Shown one piece after another: positions 8,140 through 18,900 of a stretch of 64,000 bases of DNA. Source of the DNA: CAYPJE01 sp964410945 (GTDB lineage Bacteria > Fidelibacterota > Marinisomatia > Marinisomatales > TCS56); assembly GCA_964410945.1 (NCBI GenBank), contig CAYPJE010000011.1, forward strand, positions 24,057-88,056. Direction: 5' to 3'. The number at the start of each line of letters is the position of its first letter. Positions within the stretch are counted from its first letter, which is position 1. The notes below the pieces were generated by a model. The model did no database searches. It was not told the DNA's origin and saw only the letters and a list, made by a program, of their open reading frames with translations. Both the position numbers and the translations under genes were made by a program.

Positions 8140-11100
8140 TTATTTCATCAATACCATTTTGTTGGTCCGGGAGAATTTACCGGCATTGATCTGATACAGA
8201 TAAACACCAGTACCCACCGGTTGACCAAACTGGTTCATACCGTTCCAGACGACTGATTTGTAACCAGCTGTTTCAACCTTGTTCACCAGGGTATTGATCT
8301 GGCGGCCCAGCATATCGTAGATCACGATCGTGACCATGGCCTGCTCGGGCAGGTCGTAGCGGATTGTGGTAACCGGGTTGAACGGATTGGGATAGTTGCG
8401 ATGGAGAGCAAATTCCTTCGGAATACCGATTCCATCTTCAATTCCCAATATGATTGTGGCCACTGGCGAATTATCACCTTCGTTGCCATGAACATCAACA
8501 GCGGATACGCGGTAGAAATACTCGCCTACCTGGCTGATGGTCTGGTCAACAAATTCGGTGGTCTCGGTCGTGCCGACCAAGTTCTCGGGAGCCGTGAGGA
8601 AATCCTGGCTGGTTCCACGATAGACATTGAAATGGCGCAGGTCAGGTGCATCAACCGCATCCCATGTCAGGATAACATTGCCATCCTGGGCACCGGCATA
8701 TACAACTGGCGGTGCCGGGGGAGCGATATTATCCACCGAGTAACCTGGCATATCAACACTGATCCAGTTTCCTTCATCCATGGCGGCAACAACCCGGAAC
8801 AGCATTACACCATCACCTAAGTCGGAGGAATCCATGGTGGTGTGTACCAGCACGGAATACATTTCCTGTCCATAGGCCACCTGAGTGGCAGCGCCGACCC
8901 AGCCATTGCCATCATTGACTTCAACGGTATAGGCTTCGGCAGCACGGGAAGGATCGACGGGCACATCGGTGTCAAAGAAACTGCGCTGGAAATCAACCAT
9001 TACCCAGCCACCCTGATCGGCGGGAACATCCATGATACTAATAATTTCCGGAGCATGGACAGGTCCATCGACAAACAGGTGGACCGGAATCGAACCTTCG
9101 GTGCCATCGCGGCCCATGCTGCTGACAACGATATCGGCATAGTAATCGCCGCCAGGCAGGTTATGGGTATCAAATTTCAGTTGTACGTCTCCGGCAGTTC
9201 CAAATGGTAAGTGCCCCTCATTGAATTCGACTTCCAACCATGGGACGCCTACCTGGGTGCGGGTATAGGAGAAACCTCCGCCACCATATTCAATCTCACG
9301 ATCATTCCCACCTTCGGTCCAGGAATTGAACGTAACATCGAAGTACAGGTTGTCCCAGTACAGGTACATGGAATAGGTCTGACCAACCGATGATGGCGGG
9401 TTGCTGTTTACAGCCTGTTCCCAACTGGCATACATGCCAGGATCTACATCATTGGTATGTCCGGGAGCCCAGACAGTACCTATCGGTGATCCACCGCTAC
9501 CGCCAGGTCCCATATCCCGTGCACGATCATTGTCGCTGTATTCGGTTTCACGGGCAATATTGAAAAGACCACGGTAGTCGGCCCGGGTGATCCAGACACT
9601 GGGGGTGATCCGGTCCTGGTTTTCCGGCAGATAATAATCAGCCCAGCTTTCTTTGGTGAATGTAACTGATTCGGCCATGGGATTATCTATCCGCAGTTTC
9701 CAGAACAGATCGGCATCGCCATTATTGGCGATGGTAACCTTCTGGTTAGTATCGACCGTACCGGCCATCAGGGTCAGATCAATGTCCACCGGAGTCAAAT
9801 CGATAGTGGGCATTGGCCCATCCACGAACAGGTCCACGGGGATCATGATTTGCCGTGCCATCGGATCGTTGGAATGGATGATAAGGTCAGTGTGATAGTC
9901 ACCTGGTTCCAGACCACTGGCATCGAATTCGATGGAATAGGTTTCTGCCGCACGGACTTCATCAAACGGGATCGTATCATTGGTCACCGGCAGCCAGGCC
10001 CACTGGGGGGTTGGTTCGAAGCGGGTATAGGAAAAACCGCCACCGTTTCCATCGGAAGTCCAGTGGTTGAAAACGACATCAAAGTACAGGTCTTCTGCAG
10101 TCAGATGCAGTGAAACCGGCCGGCCAAGGGAATTATCCCGATAAGGATGGGCGTTATAGCGCCATTGGCCATAATCATCTTCACTGGATTCGGCTGTTGG
10201 ATACGACGACCATTCAGTACCATAGGGTGAATCGCTGTCACTCCAGCCGGTTTCCTGGGCCAGGTTGAACAGGCCCTGGGAGTTGGCACGGGTCAGAACT
10301 ACATTGGGTGTTATGGAATCATGATGGGCCGGATCCATATAATCACCATAATCAGGTTTGGATACCGTAATGGGTATGGCGCCACCTTCCAGCATCATTT
10401 CAAAGATCAGGTCCGCATCACCGCTGTTGGTAATAACAAAATCCTCCGATACTTCCAGTGTTCCGGTGTAATGTGATGCTTCGGCAGCAATAGCCTGAAC
10501 ATCCACTTCCATAATCGGGGTCGGTTCATATACATTCAGAGCAACCGAAATAACGATCTCAGGATTAACCGGATCATTGGAATTGAGGATCAATTCACCG
10601 AAGTAATCGCCACCGGGAACACCGGCGGATATAAAATAGACATCCACGGTATCGGACTGGCCAACGCTCAAGACACGACCCGGTGCGGTACCGGGAAGCA
10701 TATCACTCGTCTTTTCACCACCAATCCAGTGGTAAGTGGGCATTTCGCGGGTATAGGCAAAACCACCACCATTATCACCTGAGGTCCATTTATGGAAGAA
10801 GACATCAAAATAAATATCTTCTTCAATCAGATGCAGGGACATTACTTCACCGGGAATGGAAGATAATGAATAATCAGCAGCCTCTTTAAATCCCGAATAA
10901 TAATCGTAATCAGGATCAAATTCAGAGGTGGGGCCCATCCACCATTCGGTACCCAGCGGTGAGTCATCACTGGTACGATATGGTTCTTGAGCGTAATTAA
11001 ATAGTCCGTCATCTTCCTGGCGGGTCAGCCAGACATTCTCTGTTATCCGGTCCTGATACATTTCCTGTGAATAATCGGCGTAATCCGGTTTTTCAAAATA

Positions 11101-12051
11101 CAAGCCCTCGGGAACCGTCAGATCATTGAAATCAACATTCCAGTACAAATCGGCATCACCGGTATTGGTGATGATCAGTTTATGGGTCGTCGAATCGGAT
11201 TCCCCCTGAACCAGCGTACCGGCATCAATCGACAATGGTGTAACACCAACCACCGGGACCGGACCATCCACACTGAGGTTGACCGGTATCAGAATTTCGG
11301 GAGTATCGGTATCGTTGGACATAATCATGATATCGGCGCTGTAGTCACCGCGCACCAACCCGGAAGCATCGACACTCACATCCAGCATCCAGTTGGCGGT
11401 TCGGACCTGTACCTCGCTGACCTTCAGCCATGGTACATCAAAATTGTCACGGGTGTAGGAGAAACCACCGCCACCTTCGTCTTCACCGCTGGACCAGTGA
11501 TGAAAAACGATATCCAAATAGACCGAATCATCGATCAGGAATAAGGTACCAGGTACATCAACAATTGATGGGGGATTTGAATTACATGCGTTAATAAAAG
11601 ACATGTATCCCGTGGGCGTAATAATCATATCCGGCCGTGGTGCAGGGCCACCGGCACCGGTAATACCTTCAAAATACCACAATGTACCTTCCGGTGAAAC
11701 GCTCGAGCCGCTATAACCGGTTTCACTCTGGGCGTTGTACAGGCTCTGCACATCTTTTCTGGTAATCCAGACACTATCACTGATACGGTCCTGGTTTTCA
11801 GCCATGGTATAATCAGCATAGTTAGCTTTTGTGAAAGTAACCGTTGGTTCCAGCGGTACTTCTTTCCAGCCAAAATCGAGGGTTCCATCACCGTTGTCAG
11901 TGATCGTCAAGGTACAGTCTGCTTCCAAATCTTCCGTGTAATGGGAAAGTGAAATATCGAACTGTAGTGGGGCAACGGATAAGTCCGGTTGCGCCCATAT
12001 AAATGTCATTAATAACATCAGCATTAAAAATGACCATCGGCGGTTTTTCAT
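8140..12051 (-). CDS. Secreted four-repeat protein with C-terminal type-A sorting (T9SS-like) tail
   Basis: Protein of about 1303 residues. ATG at 12051 has GGAGGT upstream and starts a clear signal peptide (MKNRRWSFLMLMLLMTFIWA); an ATG 27 nt further upstream lacks one. Four diverged tandem modules of about 230-250 residues occupy roughly 20-1010. Each has a 'YADYxxxxNQDRIT..VWLTR' element, 'LFNxAxET.YS', 'G(T)EW', a 'GGGFSYTR' motif, and a 'GDYxADIxIxSND' strand pair ending in 'VDGP', linked by ASH/choice-of-anchor-like Ig segments ('ITNTGDADLYW'). A fibronectin-III-like region follows (about 1010-1215: 'ILTWDAVDAPDLRHFNVYRG'). The C-terminus is a FlgD-like/Por sorting domain ('NYPNPFNPVTTIRYDLPEQA' ... 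'GTGVYLYQINAG' ... 'NKMVLMK'). Likely surface-attached or released; ligand unknown. Confidence 0.85.
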   Translation of the reverse strand: MKNRRWSFLMLMLLMTFIWAQPDLSVAPLQFDISLSHYTEDLEADCTLTITDNGDGTLDFGWKEVPLEPTVTFTKANYADYTMAENQDRISDSVWITRKDVQSLYNAQSETGYSGSSVSPEGTLWYFEGITGAGGPAPRPDMIITPTGYMSFINACNSNPPSIVDVPGTLFLIDDSVYLDIVFHHWSSGEDEGGGGFSYTRDNFDVPWLKVSEVQVRTANWMLDVSVDASGLVRGDYSADIMIMSNDTDTPEILIPVNLSVDGPVPVVGVTPLSIDAGTLVQGESDSTTHKLIITNTGDADLYWNVDFNDLTVPEGLYFEKPDYADYSQEMYQDRITENVWLTRQEDDGLFNYAQEPYRTSDDSPLGTEWWMGPTSEFDPDYDYYSGFKEAADYSLSSIPGEVMSLHLIEEDIYFDVFFHKWTSGDNGGGFAYTREMPTYHWIGGEKTSDMLPGTAPGRVLSVGQSDTVDVYFISAGVPGGDYFGELILNSNDPVNPEIVISVALNVYEPTPIMEVDVQAIAAEASHYTGTLEVSEDFVITNSGDADLIFEMMLEGGAIPITVSKPDYGDYMDPAHHDSITPNVVLTRANSQGLFNLAQETGWSDSDSPYGTEWSSYPTAESSEDDYGQWRYNAHPYRDNSLGRPVSLHLTAEDLYFDVVFNHWTSDGNGGGFSYTRFEPTPQWAWLPVTNDTIPFDEVRAAETYSIEFDASGLEPGDYHTDLIIHSNDPMARQIMIPVDLFVDGPMPTIDLTPVDIDLTLMAGTVDTNQKVTIANNGDADLFWKLRIDNPMAESVTFTKESWADYYLPENQDRITPSVWITRADYRGLFNIARETEYSDNDRARDMGPGGSGGSPIGTVWAPGHTNDVDPGMYASWEQAVNSNPPSSVGQTYSMYLYWDNLYFDVTFNSWTEGGNDREIEYGGGGFSYTRTQVGVPWLEVEFNEGHLPFGTAGDVQLKFDTHNLPGGDYYADIVVSSMGRDGTEGSIPVHLFVDGPVHAPEIISIMDVPADQGGWVMVDFQRSFFDTDVPVDPSRAAEAYTVEVNDGNGWVGAATQVAYGQEMYSVLVHTTMDSSDLGDGVMLFRVVAAMDEGNWISVDMPGYSVDNIAPPAPPVVYAGAQDGNVILTWDAVDAPDLRHFNVYRGTSQDFLTAPENLVGTTETTEFVDQTISQVGEYFYRVSAVDVHGNEGDNSPVATIILGIEDGIGIPKEFALHRNYPNPFNPVTTIRYDLPEQAMVTIVIYDMLGRQINTLVNKVETAGYKSVVWNGMNQFGQPVGTGVYLYQINAGKFSRTNKMVLMK

Positions 12052-12496
12052 GCCTACCTCCATTGTTGGTTTTAGCAAAGTTAACCGATACCCGGGTACC
12101 GGTAATCTAAATCTTGGTTAATGTGTAGACTGATTGTCTGCGATGTGCTTAATGTAGAACTCTGATTGAATCATTCTGCCTGTATCCTGCTTAGTCACCA
12201 TCCGTAACAATCATATGAGTGTAGAGTTATTTTCGAATCTATCTGAGAAGGTGCGTCCTGATCATAGAGACGGTATTGCCCTTGACATCTCTTTTATGTA
12301 TCAGTTACTGCCCAAATCGATGACAATAATTTATATTTATCGCTTTAATCTGTCAGCAATTAATTCATTTGTTTTTAATTAGAGTGCGTATCCGCACAAT
12401 TGAAAAAAGCTGTATTGAAAAACCCTTGTTTTAAGAAAAAAAGGAGAATCCGGATAACCAAATTCTCCTTTTTATTCATCCCGACAGGAGCCAGAA
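12052..12496. other. Intergenic region with terminator only
   Basis: About 445 nt between two secreted-protein genes on the minus strand. It holds the Shine-Dalgarno and presumed promoter of the downstream gene and the terminator of the upstream one. I see no ORF, RNA or repeat otherwise. Confidence 0.6.
12436..12473 (-). terminator. Rho-independent terminator of the Asp-rich secreted-protein gene
   Basis: Stem AAAAAGGAGAAT (12438-12449) with ATTCTCCTTTTT (12462-12473), 12-nt loop, and a T-run on the minus strand, 24 nt beyond the stop of the gene ending at 12497. Confidence 0.85.
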
Positions 12497-15400
12497 TTAT
12501 TTAACCAATATCATTTTGTTTACCAGACGTGTCTTACCGGATTCCAGGACATAGAAGTAGGTTCCGGAACTAAGATGGGATGCGTCGAATGCAACCTGAT
12601 AGCGACCTTCATTCTGGTGCCGGCTTACTAAATCAGCAACTTCCTGCCCTAGAACATTGAATACTGTCAGGCGCACAAAGCCCGGTTCAGCTATCTCATA
12701 GGCAATGTTCGTGGTCGGATTGAAGGGATTCGGGTAGTTCTGCTCAAGTGCATAAGCTTCTGGCATAACCTCAAACTCAGGCTCAACCCAGGTTCCGCGC
12801 TTGGCTAAAACATTGCTGCCATCAGTGCCAAAATAACTATCCAATGATAAATCTGAATCCTTATCAACCTTGATGGTTGCAGCCCAGAGTGCACCGGCGA
12901 ACTCCACCTTACTTTTGACCTCAATCTTACCTTCTGGTGAATACACTGTGGTATAAACCTTACTGCCGGCTCCAAATTTGACCTTGGGGTATTTGGCCTT
13001 CTTATCCTTGCCATCATCGTCATCTTCCTCGTCGTCTTCGTCATCATCATCGTCATCATCATCGTCATCGCCGCCACGTTTTCTACCCTTATGTTTGGCT
13101 AAAGCAGCAGGTTCTTCTTCTATCCCGACATAGATTATGCTTCCTGAAGCATCGATGAGGGCACCATCGGCCGGTCCGACATAAGAATAGTTACCGGTTT
13201 CCAATTTTTCGGCTATCCGCAGATCAACTTCGGCCGCGAACCGCAGTTTGGCACCTTTGGACAATTTGATCGATTCAAAATTGTAGGTTCCACCAGTCAA
13301 GGTCAGTGAAGCATAATCCTTCACATCAACTTTCCCGTATGATCCGGGAGCCAGTTCGATCGATTGGCGTCGATTAATACGTACATTCTCCGTACCGGCT
13401 TCAGCCGATTTAAAAGGCGGAAGATTTACGTACTGCGGTGTGACCAAACCACTGGTCTCGCCACCAGTAATAGAACCCCGGTTATACAGTGTGTTGTAGG
13501 TGACATCACTTTCAACAGTAGTATTTTTCTCGATTTTAAGAATATCAGCCTTGACCACATAACCGGCAGCCACAAAACTGTCTTTGGCGATCCTCAGGCT
13601 GTACGGGGTATGCTTATCATCATCCTCATCGTCATCATCCTCATCATCCTCATCATCGTCGTCATCGTCACCATGATGCTTGACATACAACGGAGCGGGA
13701 TTATTGACTAGTAAATTGCCGGACAAAACATCAGTGTCCTTTTTAATATCTGTCTTGTCTAATGAGAATGCTACCGCAGCAGCCAGGTCATCAGCTACAT
13801 TAACCGTCAGTTCAAACTCATCTTCAGCACTGGCATCCCAGATGTCCGTTGCCGTCAGATTGATTGAACTGGTACCCAGATCAAGAGCTGTCATGGTTAA
13901 TATACTTCCATCAAGAACTGTTTCTACCGCAACTGCATCCGAATTAGACATCGAAAAACTCAGGGAATCACCATCGCCATCGGTAAAGACATCCAGCAAA
14001 TCGACAACGGCCACCAGGCCTGCTGTTCCAAACTGTAGTTCAAAATCCTCAATGGCATCGGCCACTTCAGGAGCCTGATTGACCACAATCACTTCACGGA
14101 TTGCTTCAGCGCTGTTACCAGCCGCATCGGTGGCCGTGTATGCTATCGCATAGGTGCCCGGCGCCGACAGATCGACCGTGCTGGACTGGATTACGACAGG
14201 ATCCGTATCACAGGCATCTTCAACCGTCACGCCAGGATCAGTAAAGTTCAGATACAGCGGCAGTACCAAAGGATCATCACCGTTCAGGGAGACTACCGGC
14301 GCTGTCTCATCCAGCGTCACGACCACAACCGCTTCATCACTGACTGACTCTTCACCATCAGAAACGGTTAGCGTGAATATGTGGCTACCGCCGCTAAGCG
14401 AGGTGGAAAATGTTGCTGCCGTTGATACTTCGTTGCCATCCAGACTCCAGCTATATGACAGGGCATCGCCATCGGCATCACTGGAAGCAGAGCCATCCAG
14501 GGTGACCGCCGCAGACTCAATTACACAACTGAAGGACTGGTCAGGTCCGGCAGCGGCGACTGGAGCAGTATTAGTGACATCGGCCGAGATGGTCTCACCA
14601 TTCAGGACGACCTGAGCTACCTGCAGATTGTTTCCCGTGGGACAATTATCAACCTGTGTCACCACGACACGATTTTCACCATCGGCAACATAATCCGCCA
14701 GGTTTGCAGTTCCGGTACCTCCCAGGTACACATAGCTGCCTGGAACGACCACACCACTCGGATAATCCGAGTTAAATATTGTAACCCTTCCACCATCATC
14801 AATCCCTGAGAAATCAATGGTGAACTGCGTAACAGCCATACCGGTAGGTACGTTTACAAAGGTCTGAAAATAGGTATAATCCACCAGACTTAGACAACCG
14901 CCCGGGAGGATGGAATACTCTGAAAATCCAATGATTTCCGGATCTGGGGCTGGTTCCCAATTTGGGTCTTCAGTGCTTGGAATTACAGCTTGATTATATG
15001 ATTCAACGGCTCCAAAATCAGACACCGGCTGTTCAAAATAGCTGCCGCCCCGGTTCATTTCCCAGGAAGTTCGGCTGATGGTACCGGCAATTTCTTCTGC
15101 CTCTTCAATCGTGAGCACATAATCACTGATATCTTCGGAAGAAGTCATTGTAACATCAATGCGGTAGTTCAGGCCAACCCAGCCGCCCCAGTCCTGCAAC
15201 CGGAGACGGATCTCATTCAAGCCAGCTTCGATGGCCTGGGCAACCACCTGGTCGCCGGCGGCTCCTGAGCCCTGACCATCAAATGTTGAAATAAAAGTAT
15301 CATTGACCCACAAGGTGGCACGGTTGTCGGCTTTAATCACAAATACCATTGAAGGATCGGTGAAATCAGCCGGCACCATGAACCTGATCCGATAATCAGT

Positions 15401-15676
15401 TGTGGTGTTTAATCCCACAAAGGGACTGGGATCAAAATTAATCCAGGAATTCGTCCCCTGAGCAAAACCCCAGGGATGCCAGCCTGTTAAATAGGCCGAA
15501 GCCCAGGTTTCACCCCCATCAAGGGAAGCTTCTGTGTAAGGATCGACGTCACCCTGATTGCCATAGCCACCAAGGAAGGTTATCGTTTGCTCGGTAGGCT
15601 GACCAAAGAGACTGCCAATTACAATAATCGCGGTGAATACTATACTGAGATAATTGCGGTTAGCGTGATTTTTCAT
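12497..15676 (-). CDS. Secreted PKD/Ig multidomain protein with two poly-Asp inserts and type-A sorting tail
   Basis: Protein of 1059 residues with an AGGAG element 7 nt before ATG 15676 and a signal peptide (cleavage near FGQ). Domains in order: a beta-rich N-terminal region (about 25-180, DUF-like 'VFVIKADNRATLWVNDTFIS'); a linker region; a PKD domain (about 370-455, 'AGPDQSFSC', 'SSDADGDALSYSWSLDG'); an HYR/DUF5011-like Ig domain (about 458-535, 'FTDPGVTVEDACD', 'YTATDAAGNSAE'); a cadherin-like domain (about 540-630); and a beta-helix-like region ('GSYGKVDVKDYASLTLTGGT'). The latter is interrupted by two acidic tracts at about 665-688 and 867-889. The C-terminal sorting domain has 'NYPNPFNPTTNIAYEIAEPG' and 'SSGTYFYVLESGK'. 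Probably a cell-surface or extracellular structural or metal-binding protein; the Asp tracts suggest calcium or cation binding (inference). Confidence 0.82.
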   Translation of the reverse strand: MKNHANRNYLSIVFTAIIVIGSLFGQPTEQTITFLGGYGNQGDVDPYTEASLDGGETWASAYLTGWHPWGFAQGTNSWINFDPSPFVGLNTTTDYRIRFMVPADFTDPSMVFVIKADNRATLWVNDTFISTFDGQGSGAAGDQVVAQAIEAGLNEIRLRLQDWGGWVGLNYRIDVTMTSSEDISDYVLTIEEAEEIAGTISRTSWEMNRGGSYFEQPVSDFGAVESYNQAVIPSTEDPNWEPAPDPEIIGFSEYSILPGGCLSLVDYTYFQTFVNVPTGMAVTQFTIDFSGIDDGGRVTIFNSDYPSGVVVPGSYVYLGGTGTANLADYVADGENRVVVTQVDNCPTGNNLQVAQVVLNGETISADVTNTAPVAAAGPDQSFSCVIESAAVTLDGSASSDADGDALSYSWSLDGNEVSTAATFSTSLSGGSHIFTLTVSDGEESVSDEAVVVVTLDETAPVVSLNGDDPLVLPLYLNFTDPGVTVEDACDTDPVVIQSSTVDLSAPGTYAIAYTATDAAGNSAEAIREVIVVNQAPEVADAIEDFELQFGTAGLVAVVDLLDVFTDGDGDSLSFSMSNSDAVAVETVLDGSILTMTALDLGTSSINLTATDIWDASAEDEFELTVNVADDLAAAVAFSLDKTDIKKDTDVLSGNLLVNNPAPLYVKHHGDDDDDDEDDEDDDDEDDDKHTPYSLRIAKDSFVAAGYVVKADILKIEKNTTVESDVTYNTLYNRGSITGGETSGLVTPQYVNLPPFKSAEAGTENVRINRRQSIELAPGSYGKVDVKDYASLTLTGGTYNFESIKLSKGAKLRFAAEVDLRIAEKLETGNYSYVGPADGALIDASGSIIYVGIEEEPAALAKHKGRKRGGDDDDDDDDDDEDDEEDDDDGKDKKAKYPKVKFGAGSKVYTTVYSPEGKIEVKSKVEFAGALWAATIKVDKDSDLSLDSYFGTDGSNVLAKRGTWVEPEFEVMPEAYALEQNYPNPFNPTTNIAYEIAEPGFVRLTVFNVLGQEVADLVSRHQNEGRYQVAFDASHLSSGTYFYVLESGKTRLVNKMILVK

Positions 15677-15998
15677 ATTCGACTCCTGCTAATCCCCCGG
15701 GTGATTAGTTTTCAATTATATATGAGAATGAATCTCATTAGGAATATATGTGCAAATTTAATACGACGCAAGATATAATATGCCTATGTGTATAATAATA
15801 ATAAAGATGAGAAGGGGGTGCTCTAATCTTGTTTGTCTCACGGAATCTGTCCGGTAGGATCAATGAGCCACAAATAAACACACAGTACTAGTTAAGACTT
15901 ATAATGTGTGCTCTAAGTTTCTATGCTAATTAAATTGGTACTATAATTATGAAATGAAAACGATAATTCAATAATTTTCACTTACCCCTCAAAACGTA
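15677..15998. other. Divergent AT-rich promoter region
   Basis: 322 nt between the secreted PKD protein (minus) and the spermidine-synthase-like gene (plus). No ORF of note. It contains one Fur-like inverted repeat at 15722-15738. Confidence 0.5.
15722..15738. promoter_or_regulatory. Inverted repeat, weak Fur-box resemblance
   Basis: ATGAGA-ATGAA-TCTCAT, about 45 nt upstream of the secreted PKD protein start. The surrounding 19-mer matches the Fur consensus at about 13 of 19 positions. It could be the operator of a metal-responsive or unrelated regulator. Confidence 0.35.
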
Positions 15999-18900
15999 AT
16001 GCTAAAACCCATTATCACAATATTATTTTTTCTGTCTGGGATAACTGGCCTTATCTACGAGGTGTCCTGGGTAAGGATGTTTGCTGACATATTTGGAAAT
16101 ACGACCTATGCAGCCAGCGCAGTAACTGCGGCCTTTATGGGGGGATTGGCACTTGGCAGTTATTATTTTGGGTGCTTAATCGATAAAAAGAAAAACATAT
16201 TTATTATATACGCCTTCCTTGAATTGGGGATTATGGCAACTGCCTTAAGTATGCCATCGGTTCTTGCGTTAATTAATTCTTTTTATGCTTTAATTTTTCC
16301 GCTAACCAATTACTCGACAATTATTTTACTAGTCGTAAAGACTGTTATTTCATTTATTGTTCTAATCATACCGACATCACTAATGGGTGGTACTTTACCT
16401 ATTCTTGTGCGGTTTTTTGTTCGGCGGGTCAATGAAAGTGGGATTGGTGTAGGTATTCTATATTCTGTCAATACATTAGGGGCAACAGTGGGCTGTTTTA
16501 TTACCGGCTTCATCCTGATCGAGAAATTTGGTGTTATACAGTCAACACAATTGGCTGCTGGAATAAATCTATTACTAGCACTTGTATTCATTCTCCTGCA
16601 TTATTCATCCGTCCAGAATACCACATCTTCAGAAGAAATCACTTCTCCGATAGATGTGGAAGAGGAAGGTTTAAACAATTGGCGTCGCCGGATAATACTT
16701 TCTGCCTATGGTTTGGCCGGTTTCATTTCTCTGTCCCTTGAGATTCTATGGATGCGCTTGCTTGTATTTCAACTAAATACAACTATCTATGCTTTCACCA
16801 TAATGCTCACAACCTTCTTAATTGGAATTGGGATAGGTAGTCTGCTGATTACATTTTCCGAAAAAATTAGATGGAGTCACCGCTATTACCAGATTTTCGG
16901 AATAATTGAAACATTGATCGGATTATTCGCTCTCTTATCAATTATTCTGTTAGGAAGGTTTGATATAATCAATCAATTGTGGCTGGTATCATCATGGGAA
17001 GAAAAAATGGCGCGCGATTTACTTTATGCAACTGTAATCATGTTACCCGGAACAATATTGATGGGTATGGCAATGCCCGTTGTCAGTCGGATTGTAATAC
17101 AAAATACCAAAAGCATTGGTCAATCGTTTGGAAAGATTTATGCCCTTAACACGCTGGGAGGTATAGTCGGCTCACTACTGACCGGCTTCTGGCTGGTGCT
17201 TTCTCTGGGTACTCAGTCGACCATAATTCTGGTTTCGACCCTGGCTCTAATAATCGGAACAGCTGTCATTATTGGGCGACCGGCACGGGAAACAGATACA
17301 ATTTTCAGTAAGCGTGGGATCCCTGCGATCATTGGTTTGATCTGGATCGGTTGCCTGATTATAATTTTCCAGCTACCGTCTGATCATCTATATCAGTACT
17401 ATAATACTGGTGAGCAGCGTGTCAACAGCCAAGTTGAGATCCAATATGCTAACGAAGGTATAGAATGCATTACGACTGTTCATAAATACCCTAATGGTGA
17501 TCGGGTAATATCCACCGGTTCAATGAATGTAGCCGGGACGGAATATACTTTACGAACAACCCAGAAGCTTCAAGCCCATATTCCAATGCTTCTTCACGGA
17601 AAGGCCACCCATGTTCTACAAATTGGATTTGGCAGTGGGGAAACCAGTTCAATCCTTACAAATTATCCAACCAAACAAGTTGATGTGGTTGAGATCAGTA
17701 AAGGTGTAATTAATACAGCTGATCGTTTTTTCAGAGATGTAAATAATGGTGTTATAAATCATCCCAAATTCAGAGCCATTATTATGGATGGTGCTAATTA
17801 CGTAGCACTAAGCGACCACCGCTATGATTTAATACTTAATGATTCAATCTGGCCTTACTACTCAGGCAATTCAGGTTTGTACACACAGGAACATTTCGCT
17901 GCCGGGAAAAAGTTATTAAAACCTGGTGGCATGATGACCAGCTGGGTACCACTCGATATGCCGTTACAAAGTTTTAAAACTCTGTTGCGGACTTTCAGTT
18001 CGGTTTATGAATATGTATCTATTTGGATGGCGGTTACCCATAAAAACAAACATGCCATTCTGGTTGGATCATCACAACCACCCCGTATTAACATGGATCG
18101 GTTTATAGATGACTACTTCCAATTTGCAGCTGAGGATTTAAACGACATTAAATTAACAAATCCAGTTCTTTTATTGGATACTTATCGTATGTCACAAAGT
18201 GAATTTTCACCCTGGGTTGGGTCCGGCAATCTTCATACTGTCAATCACCCTGTACTCGAGTTTGCCCAGCGACTAGCTCAGGACAAAAACGATCTAATCA
18301 GAATTTATGAGTTCTTCAATTCTAGTGGAAAAACTGTTCACAACATTTTCAAGCAGAAAAACCAATTAGAGACCAGCCCAAACTATTATAGTGATATTGA
18401 AGAAGTACACCAGGCTTCCCAGTTGGTGATGTCAGCAATAATTGAACGTACAAAAGGCAATCTAGGATACCTTGACAAGGTAAAGCTTGCTATGGAAATC
18501 GTGCCTGATCATCCTGGGGCCAACAACCTGATGGCTGATCATACCAGGCTGGTCAATGCTGATATGTCAAAACTAAATCAATTCAACTTAACAGACCTAT
18601 TAAAACAGGGAGAAGAATTCCTGTCTGCCGGTATCTTCAATAATAGTATACTAGTTTACAAACGTGCTGTTCAAATCAATGACCAATCCATCCCGGCCTG
18701 GATGAATCTCGGTGAGTCATATTTCCAATTGGGTCAATTTTTACAAGCATTTGACGCCTATAACCACGTTCTTGAATTAAATCCTACTAGCAGCAAGGCT
18801 TTGATTCGCCGAGGCATGCTCAATCAATCGCGCGGGGATCATGCGTCAGCTCATCAGGATTTATCTTTAGCAATTGAGAATGATTCTGATAACTCCTTCG

